From: Eudorina sp. 2006-703-Eu-15
Lineage: Eukaryota; Chlorophyta; Chlorophyceae; Chlamydomonadales; Volvocaceae
Assembly: GCA_003117195.1 (NCBI GenBank)
Contig: BDSI01000024.1
Coordinates: 1,029,168 to 1,093,167 of the forward strand
Reading direction: 5' to 3'
DNA length: 64,000 nt
Position numbers and translations under genes: made by a program. The notes under the pieces were generated by a model. It was not told the origin of the DNA, searched no databases, and saw nothing but the letters and a program-made list of their open reading frames with translations. Positions 46,601-56,594 of this stretch are shown here, piece by piece; within the stretch, counting starts at the first letter, position 1, and the number at the start of each line of letters is the position of its first letter.

Positions 46601-49439
46601 GCCGACGGCAGGACCGGACGCAGCGACGGCGACGGCGACGGCGGCGACGGCGGCGACGGCGGCGGCGGCGACGCGACCGTCGGGCTGCATCAGCAGTAGC
46701 GACGGCGGGTCAGCGGCCCGCGGTGGCGAGGAGACAACGGGCACCGCGGGCGCCGCCAGCACTGCCCTCGAGGGCGCCATACGGGGGAGACACAGCGTGG
46801 GGACAGGCGGACAGCAGCAGGAGCAGCATCAGCCAACGGACACCGCGGGGCATGAGGCGGCCAATCCCGGCGATGATTCAAGTTGCGGAGGTCGAGTGGG
46901 CCAGGATGCTGCCAATCTGGGCGGCGGCGGCGGCGTCGGCGCTGCTGCGCCCGGCACCACCGGTGCAGTTGCCGGTGCTGGCGCGGGCATCTTTTTCCGG
47001 GGGAACTACCGCAATCTCGGCAGCTACAGCAGCGTCGGGGACGCGTTGCAGGCTTGCAAGGCCTGCATGACGGTGCTCCTGGAATTTAAAGAGGCGGTGG
47101 TCGCAGATGCCGGGGCCCTGATGGAGGGGGCGGGCCGCCAGCAGGGCCGCGGCCCCGCCGCCACGGCGCCGCCGCGGTCACCTTTTTCGCGGGCCGCGCG
47201 CACGCCGCCTCCGGCGGCGGCGGCGGCGGAGGACTCGATCGCGGCTCCGGTACTGCAGCAGCCAAGTGAAGGAGCGGCGGATGGCCGAGCCTGGCGGGTG
47301 GCGGAAGCCGGCGGGAAGCCCTGGTGGCAGCAGCTTCCGGCGGCGGGCCAGCGCCGGCAGTCGCCAGCGCCGCAGCACCGGCAGTTACCGCCGCCGCAGC
47401 ACCAGCCGCCGCCGCCGCCGCCGCCGCAGCAGCAGCAGCAGCAGCAGGAGGAGGAGTCCCCACCGGATGCGCCGCTTCACGATGTGATCCAGCAGCTCCA
47501 GCAGCTGGTGAGTCAGCTGGGCCAGCAGCGCCAGCCCGGGCGGCCGCTCGTTGTGGAGCAGCCGCGGGAGGGACGGCGGCCACAGGCGCAACTGCGTCAG
47601 CAGCCGCAGGAAGAACAGGGGGAGGAGCAGCAGCTACAGCAGCTACAGCTACAACAGCAGCTACAGCTACAACAGCAGCTACAGCTACAGCAACAGCAAC
47701 AGCAGCAGCAGCAGGGTCAACAACAGCAGCGCACGTCGGCGGGTGTGGTGCAAGACCTCCTGGCCGCATCGGTGCACCAGCAGCAGCACCAGCAGCACCA
47801 GCAGCACCAGCAGCAGCACCAGCAGCACCAGCAGCGCAACACGATGTCGGCGAAGGAGCGCGGGCGGCCCTCCGTCGACACGTACGACATGTACGGTGAG
47901 GGTAAGGCCGACAACGAGCCCTACCTGAGCGGCGACAGCAGCCAGGTCGACGGCGACGCACGGCCGCGACGGGCCGCGCCGCGCCAGCTGCCGCACTCGC
48001 CGCCCGCGTCCGCCGTCCAAGACGCGCGGCACACCCTCGGGTGCTGGCCGCCGCCGCCGGCGATGAAAAACAGCAGCATGGACGAGCCGGACTTGGCACC
48101 TCAGCCAGCTCTTCGTCGTGGCGCCCACCTGAACTGTGACTCTACGGATCTCCCGGAGCGGCTGCCGCTGCGTGCCCAGACCCAGGCCCGAGCTCTCAAT
48201 GGCATTGAGATGCTGGCGCAACTTGTGGCCGCCATGAGGGACCCGCCTTCCTCGTCCGGCCCAGGGCAGGATCCCGGCCCAAGCTCCGGCCAGGGACGGG
48301 GACGTGGGCGGGGGCCGGGGCGGGGGCCGCAACCGCCGTCGGGACGCCACTCGCCGCAGGCGCAGCCCTCGCCGCGGCCGCAGCCGTCGGCGCAGCAGAA
48401 CCCGCAGCAGAACCTGCAGCAGAACCCGCCGCAGCGGCAGCAGCCGCCGCAGCAGCAGCAACGGCGGGCTGAGCGTCCACACGCCGGCGGGGCAGATGCG
48501 CCCAAGCTGGCGAAGCGGTCGGACCTGCTGGCAGGGGGGTACGGCGGCGGCGGGGAGTCGGGGCCGGCGGGGTGCGCGGCGGTCCCTTGGCCGGTGCAGC
48601 AGCTGGGTGACCTCAACCCCAGCTCCCTGCAGCTTCACGTGCTGCGGCAGCTGCAGCAGCTGCAACAACAAGAGCAGCAACAGCTCCCCGTCGACGACGG
48701 ACCCGCCGGCGCCTGGGACGCGGACAGCAGCGGCGGAGGTGGAGGCGGAGGCGGAGACGGCGGGGCGTTGCTGCTGCAGGCCCTGCTCGCCCGGTGCAAC
48801 ACCGAGCTGATGATGAAGATGGTGGGTGCAACCGACGGTGCCGGCCTGGGCTTCTCGCGGGGTCAGTCGGCGGCGGTTGCAGCCACTGGGTTCTCACCGA
48901 GTGCGGCGGGTCAAGCGGGCTCGGGAGGAGACGCTCCGGAACCGGAGGACGGAATGGCGCACGGCAGGTACCCAAGCGGCAGCTGCGACAGCACGGACGA
49001 TGCCGTGCCGCCGAGGTCTGGTCGGCGGCCGCAGTCGGATGTGACGGCAGGGGGCCCGGCGCGGTGCGCGGCGGGGTTGAGCCACCACGGCAGCTTGGAG
49101 GAGGCGCAGGCCCGGCTGGCGGTGGTGGCGCCGTGGGAGGCAACCGGCCGTCGGTCGTGTACGGCCGCCGGCGGCGGCGGTGGCGGCGGAGGAGCCGGCG
49201 GCGACGGCAGCGGGGATGACGACACGTGGTACCGTTGGGATCAGCCGCAGCTGACGTGGAGACGGAGGGACCCGGCGGAGGCCGCAGCCGCCGCAGCCGT
49301 CGACGTCGCCGCCGCGGAGCTTGCGGCGGCGCCGAACGGTGGCGTGTACGGCGGTGGAGCGGAGCGAGCTTCGGAGGGTCCCGCGCGCCGCTACGGAGCG
49401 GCACACAAGCGCCCGGCAGTACGAATGCTTGAACGGTGA
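43644..49439 (+). CDS. AP2/ERF-domain transcription factor with very long disordered tail
   Basis: Probable DNA-binding nuclear regulator. Four exons join in phase: 43644-43795, 44262-44349, 44605-44655 and 45057-49439, about 1,557 residues. The single AP2 domain (residues ~38-97) is split by two introns: SSFRGVCWHRKSRR, then WQSAINSSGRHVYLGSFDTE and EEAARMFDK, then VAIRVRGTKAKLNFP. It has the diagnostic YLGSF, EEAAR and AKLNFP elements. A basic KRRR stretch follows at the start of the last exon. The ~1,460-codon last exon is open throughout and dominated by Gly, Ala, Gln and Pro runs, including HPHPHPHP and long polyGln/Gln-His tracts near 47.4-47.85 kb, as in activation domains. The frame is open upstream of the ATG to 43515, so an additional 5' exon is possible. 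In-frame introns inside the last exon cannot be excluded. Confidence 0.85.
47395..47840 (+). repeat. PolyGln / Gln-His coding repeats
   Basis: CAG/CAGCTA/CAGCAC triplet and hexamer arrays inside the AP2 gene's last exon encode runs of Gln, Leu-Gln and Gln-His. Confidence 0.85.
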
Positions 49440-51827
49440 CGTCAGCGCGTCGTACGGCAGGGGTGACCCGTCGGTCCGCAGGTGCGGTGCTGATCTCGCG
49501 AAGGTCAGGTGTGTAGCTGTAGGATAACCCCGATGCGGATAGGGCGGGGACCTCCTAGGGTAAGAGCTTCTTCTTGACAGCGTCTTGGCTGCCAGTGCAG
49601 GCGAGGCAGTAGGGGGCGGACAGCGCAAGCGGGACGGAAACTGGCTTTGGAACGGGTCTGGGTTTGGGCCCCATCGGGGCCAACGTACAGCTCAAACCTC
49701 AATCGCAGATGTTTGAAAGGGTCTACAGGAACGACCGTGCCGCGGTGGGGGCAGCTGGCTGCTAAGCCGCCGCCAGCACCGATGCCGGTGCCGGTGCAGA
49801 ACCCGGGGGGTTGAGCGGGACGGACGGATGGACGGACTGGCGCAAGGCGCCGGGGGAGGCGAACGTGCGGTTCCGTTGTGGACTCCAACGGTCCCGTGCT
49901 GTCGTGTACGGATATGGGTTGCAGGGTGTGTTGCGAGGTGCAACAAGTCCTCGCAGGCTTTTTGAAACGATGACGTCGGAGCGCAAGTGGTTGCGCTTGC
50001 GCCTTGAGTCTTGGACATATAATGGTACTGTGGCTTTGTTTGCGGGGCATGTGTGTCTGGCATGGGTTTGGCACCGATCGCCCGTCGCGGCGGAGACGAA
50101 GTACCTTGACGGCGCCTGAAACGAATTACCGGGTGGGATTGGTTCCACGGGGATCGTCAATGTATATGTGTGTGCATGTACGGCATTTTTTGCATGTGCT
50201 TTTCCCTTGATGTCACATGGATGTGAACGGTACGGCAATTAACTTGAAGTGGTGGCAAACCCCTGGAGCACCTCACCAAACTGGAATCTCTCGGAGTCGG
50301 GTCTCCGGCGAAAGGGGGTGTTGCCGTCGAGAAACCTTGCGTAGGGTGTGTGCGTGTGTTCAGCGAGACAGCCGACCGTGTGTGTGTATCGTTCATATCT
50401 GCCGGGCCGACGCTGGCCCGGCGCTAACCCGCCTCATACTGGAGACCGCCGAAGCACTCTCCCCCGTGTGTGTGTGTGTCTTTAAAAAGCTAACCCACCC
50501 ACGTGTGTATCTAAGAAAACCACACGTGTGTGTGCGTGTGTGTGTTGAATTGGAAAACTGTGAACTGCACTCCGGCATGGTTGCGTCGTAGCAGCGAACA
50601 CCCGCCGTTCGCCGGGGTCCAATGATGTTGCAACGCGCACACATCTGCACAGACCTGCGCACAGACGCATTCAAATATGGTTGTCATCAAGAATCCAGCA
50701 TACGGGTGTGCGTGTGTTATTCAAGCAGGCGTGTGTGTGTGTGTGTGTGTGTGTGCACAACTGAGGCTGCGTCATGGGCATCATCCCCCTGAGGGTACTT
50801 CCGGGCGAGCTGCAGGGCACGCACGCACCGTCACGGCATATGGGACAAACTGCAAACACATCTTTGCAGTTGGGGTTGTTAGGGCTTTAGGGTTGATTGT
50901 GAGCTGCGCTTCTCTCTTCCGTCCCTGGATGCGCATTGGAAGCAAGGTGGTGTTCTGGTCCGGGTTTTAGTTTCTTCAAAGGACCGCGTTGTGTGCCTCG
51001 GAGCTGGTATTCCGCTTGGACCCAACAGCAACAGCACTTTGGAGATAGGATATGATGGTGACTATGTGAGGTGAGGTAGGTTGGTGTACTACCATGATTG
51101 CACGGGTTGCATGATTGAGTGCTGCTTAAAACCGTCGGCATAGCACCCGGTCCCCGCCGGCAGTACGGCAGTGCGGCGGTATGGCGGAATGTCTGGAGGC
51201 GACGCGGTGTAGGCTACGCTCCGAACGTCCAAGGGGAGGTCCGGTTCGGGCATGTTTTCGCTGTGGTGTAGGTAGAGGGGGAGGGTTGGGGCTCATGTTC
51301 GTTGTGGCATGTCGGTGGATGGTCGAGAGGAAGGGCAGCAGTTTGGTTGTTTTTTCCCTTGCGGTGTCGCTGTCATGTATTTCATATTCACCGTAACGCA
51401 GAGATGGAAGGCGTCGGGCAGGATGTGCGGTGCACCGTACTGCGCCGAACTGCGCTGATGTGTCGGGCGGGGACTGAGCAATCCAGCTGCACGTGCAACA
51501 AATCTCGTGGGGGTTCCCCGTGAATTGAAGTCCTCGCTGGGCTTGAGGCAAATCCAAATGTGTCGTACGGTCATTATGAAATATTCGGTTGGCGTTGTGT
51601 GTGAGTCGCCCAGCGGGCTGGTTGGTGTGCGGGCATTCATCGGCAGCAACGCACCATGGTCGGGCGGAGGGGGGCGGTATGGCCGGACTGGGCTGACTGG
51701 ACGGGCCGGGCTCAGCCACAACCCACCACCGACCTGTGCTCCGGGAACGAACTGACATCTGCAAGGGGGGCCTGCTGGGGCTTGCCCTGGTATACACCGT
51801 TGATCCCTTTGGGGTCCGCTGTAACGT
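49440..51827. other. Intergenic region with TG-rich repeats
   Basis: No supported gene. It includes the 3' region of the AP2 gene, dispersed repeat A copy 2 (50388-50465), (GT)n at about 50728-50755 and several CACGTGTGTG patches. Confidence 0.5.
50388..50465 (+). repeat. Dispersed ~80-bp repeat A, copy 2
   Basis: Matches 31075-31155: TATCTGCCGGGCCGAC, GGAGACCGCCGAAGCACT and flanking bases are shared. It is again bounded by TGTGTG on its left side, and here on its right side too. Confidence 0.8.
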
Positions 51828-51852
51828 TCATTCTGCAAGGTGGTCAGCTAAC

Positions 51853-51898
<46 letters not shown>

Positions 51899-52238
51899 AG
51901 TTGGCGGACGTGCGCCGCAACCCACGTTCGACCGGATCCGAGTTGCGCCAGACTGACTGCGGTACGGTGGAGTACGGAGTAATGCGATGACCCGGCAGCT
52001 GAGCTTCCCAGCGTTGCACGACGCGCATAGAAGAGCAGCGGCGCAGCTTCTGCGCAGAAATCTCCAGCGGCCCAAGCGGCCTCGTTTCGCGTAGCTCTTT
52101 GAAGTAGGCCGACAATCTTCCGTTTGTCAGGTGGATCAGACGCGATACCTCTTTTTCGCACAGGCCGCTTATTGTGCCAAGGCTGCTTGGCTGTGCATCT
52201 GAAAGCTCATCGTACAGGTGCTTGGATGCATTTGTCAT
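51828..52238 (-). CDS. Small unrecognised protein with C-terminal polyAla (candidate)
   Basis: The minus frame from ATG at 52238 (MTNASKHLYDELSDAQPSSL) runs 136 codons. Its first ~75 residues look like a helical soluble protein, with a segment EKEVSRLIHLTNGRLSAYFK and a following PLGPLEIS motif. The later part enters a (GCT)n repeat read as polyAla and is probably intron or noncoding. I recognise no family. Its start lies only 36 bases from the divergent SET-protein ATG, so one of the two starts may be wrong or the transcripts may overlap. Confidence 0.4.
51856..51896. repeat. (GCA)n microsatellite
   Basis: About 13 uninterrupted GCA triplets. Confidence 0.95.
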
Positions 52239-52274
52239 GCTTGACAAATTCAACCTTCCAATTGTAGAATTGTA

Positions 52275-55200
52275 ATGTATTCATCCATCACCCATAGCTG
52301 CAATTCATGTACGAGAATGAGGTCCATAAGATGTCCGGTGCAAGCGCGGAAGCTCCGGCTGTCGGTCGTTAGAGCGAGCGCCGTCAAGTCCAGCATCAAC
52401 GCGGTCAATCCGACATGGCTGGAAAACCTGTATCGCGAACCAAAATTTTCGCCGTCCGAATATCAAGGCCCTGTAAGAGTAGTTGAGCTGCCCGGCCGAG
52501 GTCGCGGCGTCGTCGCTGCTGCGGACCTGGAGCCCGGCCAGCTCCTTCTCGTCTCAAAGCCGCTGGCGTATGTTTCATGTCCGATGGGGGACATCCCTTC
52601 CCCGGAGGAGCTCATGAACGTGTGAGTTCCCCGCCTGGAACCGCCTGCGCGGTGAGGGGCGGTGAGGGGCGGTGCCGCCAGCGCAGGAGTGTCCCCGTCC
52701 CCGCCTGCCGCAGCTAACGAGCAGCGCCCACAGCTGCCGATCCATGGATTGGACAGCAGACAATGACAGTCAGGTCGGCAACAGACAAAGACCAAAGACA
52801 GTCTGGCAGGTTTGTGATGTGATGATGCCCCGCCGCACCGTGCAACAGGATCCGGAGGAGGGAGCTGAACGTGGACGAGCGCCGGGCCCTGTGCGGCCTG
52901 TTCTCGGGAATCGATGATGATGAGGATGAGGATGACGAGGAGGGGAAGATGACCGCCGGCGGAGCGCGTGGCGAACAATCGGACGAGCTGGACGAGATGA
53001 AGCTGTACGGCATTATAGGTATCGGCCGATCTCAGATCTCCTCTTTCCCCCGTGCGCTGACCTTCTTTGCCGCTCCCGCCCGGTCGACCTCCGATGCCAG
53101 CGGCGGCACTCCTCCCAAACGAAGTAATCCAATCGATGGCCCCACAAAGATAGATCCGCGGCATGTATCCCCGCAGCTGATTGGGTGCAGAGGTTCACAG
53201 GGTGTCTGCGCTCGGGCTGTCTCACCCTGTCTTGCCCGCTGCCCGCTGCCCGCTGCCAGCGCAGGCTGCAACTCTTTCGGCGAGGAGTTCACGGACTTCC
53301 CCTCGTGTGCGGCGCGTCGTCGAGCTGCCGCGGCGGGCGGCGGTGCCGGGGCCGGCGCGGATGGGGCGAGCTCGAGCGTAGTCCGCTCCGCCGATGAAGA
53401 CAACGATCATGATAATGATAAGAATAGCAATGATAAGAATAACAATGATAATAGTCATGAGGGCCAAGTGGGCCACCTGGGTTTGTTCCCGGCGTTCTGC
53501 ATGCTCAATCACTCATGCCTGCCCAACGCCGTCAATTTCGTGGTGGGGGACAGCATGCTGGTCGTGGCGGCGCGCCGCGTCCCGATGGTAGGTACGAGCG
53601 TACGACATGGTACGGTAACCACCACGCACTTCAGTAGGGGGATGTCGGTGCGCCGTGAGATCGTCACAAGATTCGACGGTGGCAGCAGTTCGTTAGCTAG
53701 TTAGTTGATTAGGTGGCGTGGTCGGGAGGTCCAACCCTCCTGGGGGACTCCTCTGGTGGATTGGGTACGGGTTGAATCGGATGTTGGGTTGGATTGGGTG
53801 TGGAGCCCGCGGTTCGTAGGTCGATAGGGGTGTGGGTGGGCGCGGATTGGGACTCGGCGCGTGTTACCATGTAAGGGGCGACGGGCAGGGGGACGAAACG
53901 GTGGAGAAGCGGGCAGGGTGCGGTACCGGGAAGAAGGTTCGTTCGTACGACCCGCGCGTGTAGGCGTCCCGTTGCGGCTTTCCTCCTCAAGCACTGAAAA
54001 TTTTTCGCCTCCTGCCACCGCTTGCCACCGCCGCTGCGGTCGGGGTTGTTGGTTGGTACGGCACTGCCAGGGCGAGGAGGTCCTCATCAACTACCTTGGA
54101 CGAGCGTCGTTGCGACCGGTGGACGAGCGACAGGCGCACCTGGCGGACGGCTACCACTTCGCCTGTGACTGCCCGCGTTGCCGTACAGAGCTGCTGTGCG
54201 GCTGTACGAATGAAGCAGCCGGCTCGAGCGGCGAGAGCGCGATCTTTCCCGATGAGCTGCAGGTGAGCAGCAATACGGCAACAGTACGGCAGTAGCAGGC
54301 GCGTGCATCACAGAAAGCCCTAGCGGACGGTGCGGCACAGATAGGATCTTTTCCGCTGGCGCCCTCCCCCCCTCCGGCATCACGCGTTTCCACCATCCCG
54401 CCAGGCAGTGCGGTGGCTGAGTCCTGGGGTGACAGCTGACAGGGGGTCAAGGGGATCCCCCCACACGCCGTCAAGACCCCAAACCCCACATCCGAACCCC
54501 GCAGGGCGCATTTCCGCACATTGACCTGACACCGTTTGTGGGCCCCGACTACAGCTCTTTTGCCCGCCTGGCACATCCAAATCATCCATCTCCCCTAACC
54601 CTAACTCGTGGCGGGATGCACGGCATCAGCGTGTACGACATACACGTGGACGGCGTTAACCTGTACGGCATGAAACGTGTCGGAACGTCGTGACAGGGTT
54701 TGCTGGCTCGGCACGACGAGCGCGCGACCGAGCTGGACCAGTCCCCTCCGCTGGAGGGTGCCACCCGACTGGCCTTCTTAGGCTCCCTGCTGGATCAGGC
54801 CCGTGAGGATGTACGGCAGCTGGAAGCGCTCACTGGACGAGCGGTCGTGGCTGCCGGCGCAGCGGGGGCAGCAGCAGCCGCCGCGGCGGCGGCGGCGGCG
54901 GCGGGGGCTGCGGCGCCGCCGCCTGGCGGGGTGGTGCCAGACGCGGGGGACCAGCGGCGGCAGTGGCTCATGGCCAGCGGCTTCGATGTGCTGAGTCAGT
55001 ACACGGCACTGGCGGAGGCGACGTGGGGCCTGGAGGGGGCCGTGCGGGAGCGGGGGGAGGAGGCGCTGGCGGCGGTGAGGCGGCAGGTGGCGGTGTGCGC
55101 GGCGGTGGCGCCCGCCAGCGACCTACACATGTACCTGGCCGTGAAACTCGCGAGGATGGAGGAGGCGCAGGCGGCGCAGGAACGGGAGCGGGAGGGGCGG

Positions 55201-55386
55201 GGGCGGGAGGGGCAGGGGCGGAGGGAGGAGGTGGAGATGGAGGAGGGGCGGCGGCGGGCCGCGGCCGCGGCTTGGGCGCATTGCGCGGCGCTGCTGCGGC
55301 AGCGGTACGGGTGCGGGCTGTCGGAGCCGACGGTGGCGATGCTGATGCGCGGGGCTGTGGAGGCGCTGGACTTGATCATGGTGTGA
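52275..55386 (+). CDS. SET-domain protein (SMYD-like, without MYND finger)
   Basis: Predicted lysine methyltransferase. Exons in phase: 52275-52621, 52849-53018, 53265-53587, 54071-54262 and 54697-55386, about 573 residues. The N-terminus (MYSSITHSCNSCTRMRSIRC...VVRASAV) is Ser/Arg/Cys-rich without acidic residues and looks like an organelle transit peptide. SET elements in order: GRGRGVVAAADLEPGQLLL, an acidic insertion, NSFGEEF, FCMLNHSCLPNAV (AdoMet-binding NHSC), GEEVLINYLG, and a post-SET CDCPRC. The C-terminal ~230 residues are helical, Ala- and Glu/Arg-rich. There is no MYND zinc finger between the SET halves; instead a low-complexity Asn/Asp repeat occupies about 53400-53460. A possible extra exon begins at 54505 (AG before GGCGCATTTCC) within the 54263-54696 intron. 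A TGTAA lies 66 bases after the stop. Confidence 0.85.
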
Positions 55387-55451
55387 GGACTGCTGGATGG
55401 ACGTTTGCTGGGGTAGATGGAGGGTTGGATGGGATGGACACATTAGAGAAA

Positions 55452-55456
55452 TGTAA
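55452..55456 (+). other. TGTAA polyadenylation signal
   Basis: Volvocine-type 3'-end pentamer 66 bases downstream of the SET-protein stop codon. Confidence 0.6.
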
Positions 55457-55569
55457 CGTCGCGGCGCTGATAGTAACGCGGTGGTATTCCCTGGATGTTT
55501 GCCGACCTGAACGTGAAGCCGCTCTGAGGTTTCGTGCCTTCTGTACACGCAGATTCACACGTTGTGCAT

Positions 55570-55677
55570 GACGAGGTGGCCGAGCGGTCTAAGGCGCTAG
55601 ATTCAGGACTACCTGGTACTCCCAGGGTTAGGACATTCTAGTCCGTAAGGGCGTGGGTTCAAATCCCATCCTCGTCA
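55570..55677 (+). tRNA. tRNA-Leu(CAG) with intron
   Basis: The acceptor stem GACGAGG pairs fully with CCTCGTC, and A73 follows. The D arm TGGCCGAGCGGTCTAAGG is typical of leucine class II tRNAs. The anticodon arm CTAGA-TTCAGG...TCTAG gives anticodon CAG. It is interrupted after position 37 by an intron of about 27-28 bases. A long variable arm (GTCCGTAAGGGC) and a T arm GTGGGTTCAAATCCCAT follow. The CCTGG within the intron can pair with the anticodon region, as expected for splicing-endonuclease recognition. No CCA is encoded. Confidence 0.93.
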
Positions 55678-56594
55678 ACTTCTTGCTGGTAGTTGGTTGG
55701 ATTGCGCTGATCTTCTGTGCACCTTCTAGACAGCCAATTGGCGCTTAAATTGTGAAGCTGCACCCAGCCACCAGAGCTCACCAGAGCCTACACCGAGCAC
55801 CAGTCACCCAGCCTGACGGCCGCTGAGACCCGCGGGTCGCCATCTGCCTGTACGGCACCGGCGTGGCGATCCGACCAACGCGACAACCCAAAACGGATCG
55901 ATGCTCAATGACGTCCTCACGTTATGAACCACAGGCATTCGCCATAGGCCACACGGTAATAGGGACCCCGGCGAGGACCGAGGCGCCTCCCAAACAACCA
56001 CCTGCAGCTGTGTTGATGGTCGACTGCGATACCCCGGCTATGCCAACCACTACCGCCACCACTACCACGAGGTACCCGCAGCAACTCCCACCCCCCACCA
56101 GCTCCACCATGGCGCACGTCATGACTCAAAACGCACTCCACCATCACGATCGACGAGTCGGGCGGGGATTCCCTTTGCCCTGCAGGAATGAATACTAATG
56201 AAGTAATGTTACAACACAGACCGGGCTATATTCCTGGCTATGGCTGGTCCTCAGGGACGGGGTGGTTCCCGGGCAGCGTGGTGCGGGGTGTGTTTCGGTG
56301 CACATGTGGAGAGCCCGTCCGGTGCGGCACGGTGGCGCGGTTTCGCAGTTTCTGCAGTGTGTGGTGAGGATGTTGCGGCTGTCACTGATGACTCGCGGGG
56401 TCCTCTGTAACATCATGAATAAGAAAAACACAGACCCCACATCGGACCTCATAGAAGGATCATCGGAGCCGGCCAGTGCTTTGGTGTGCGGGGGGGTCCC
56501 TGGATGTGCGGTTGCTGTGACGTCATTCGTTGATTTCCGTTTGTCGCCAACGGGTCGGTTGGGCTGTGGGTGGTGGTGGAGCTGTGCCGGGGGC
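55678..56594. other. Intergenic / 3' region between tRNA and asparaginase
   Basis: Contains no supported gene. Dispersed repeat B copy 2 lies at 56229-56424. A TTACA on the plus strand at 56209-56213 (TGTAA on minus) is a candidate 3'-end signal of the asparaginase gene, in which case repeat B is transcribed in its 3' UTR. Confidence 0.5.
56229..56424 (+). repeat. Dispersed ~190-bp repeat B, copy 2
   Basis: Aligns with 42468-42660. Shared blocks include GACGGGGTGGTTCCC/AACGGGGTGGTTCCC, GCGGGGTGTGTTTCGGTG, CTGTCCGGTGCG-like sequence and CGCGGGGTCC..CTGTAACATC. Confidence 0.8.

Noticed and set aside
54593..54605. CCCTAACCCTAAC, telomere-like
   Set aside because: Only two units inside a gene; algal telomeres use TTTTAGGG or TTTAGGG arrays, so this is coincidence.
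54505..54630. Possible extra SET-gene exon starting GGCGCATTTCC
   Set aside because: An acceptor and open frame exist, but no clear donor or conserved motif; mentioned only as an alternative within the gene entry.
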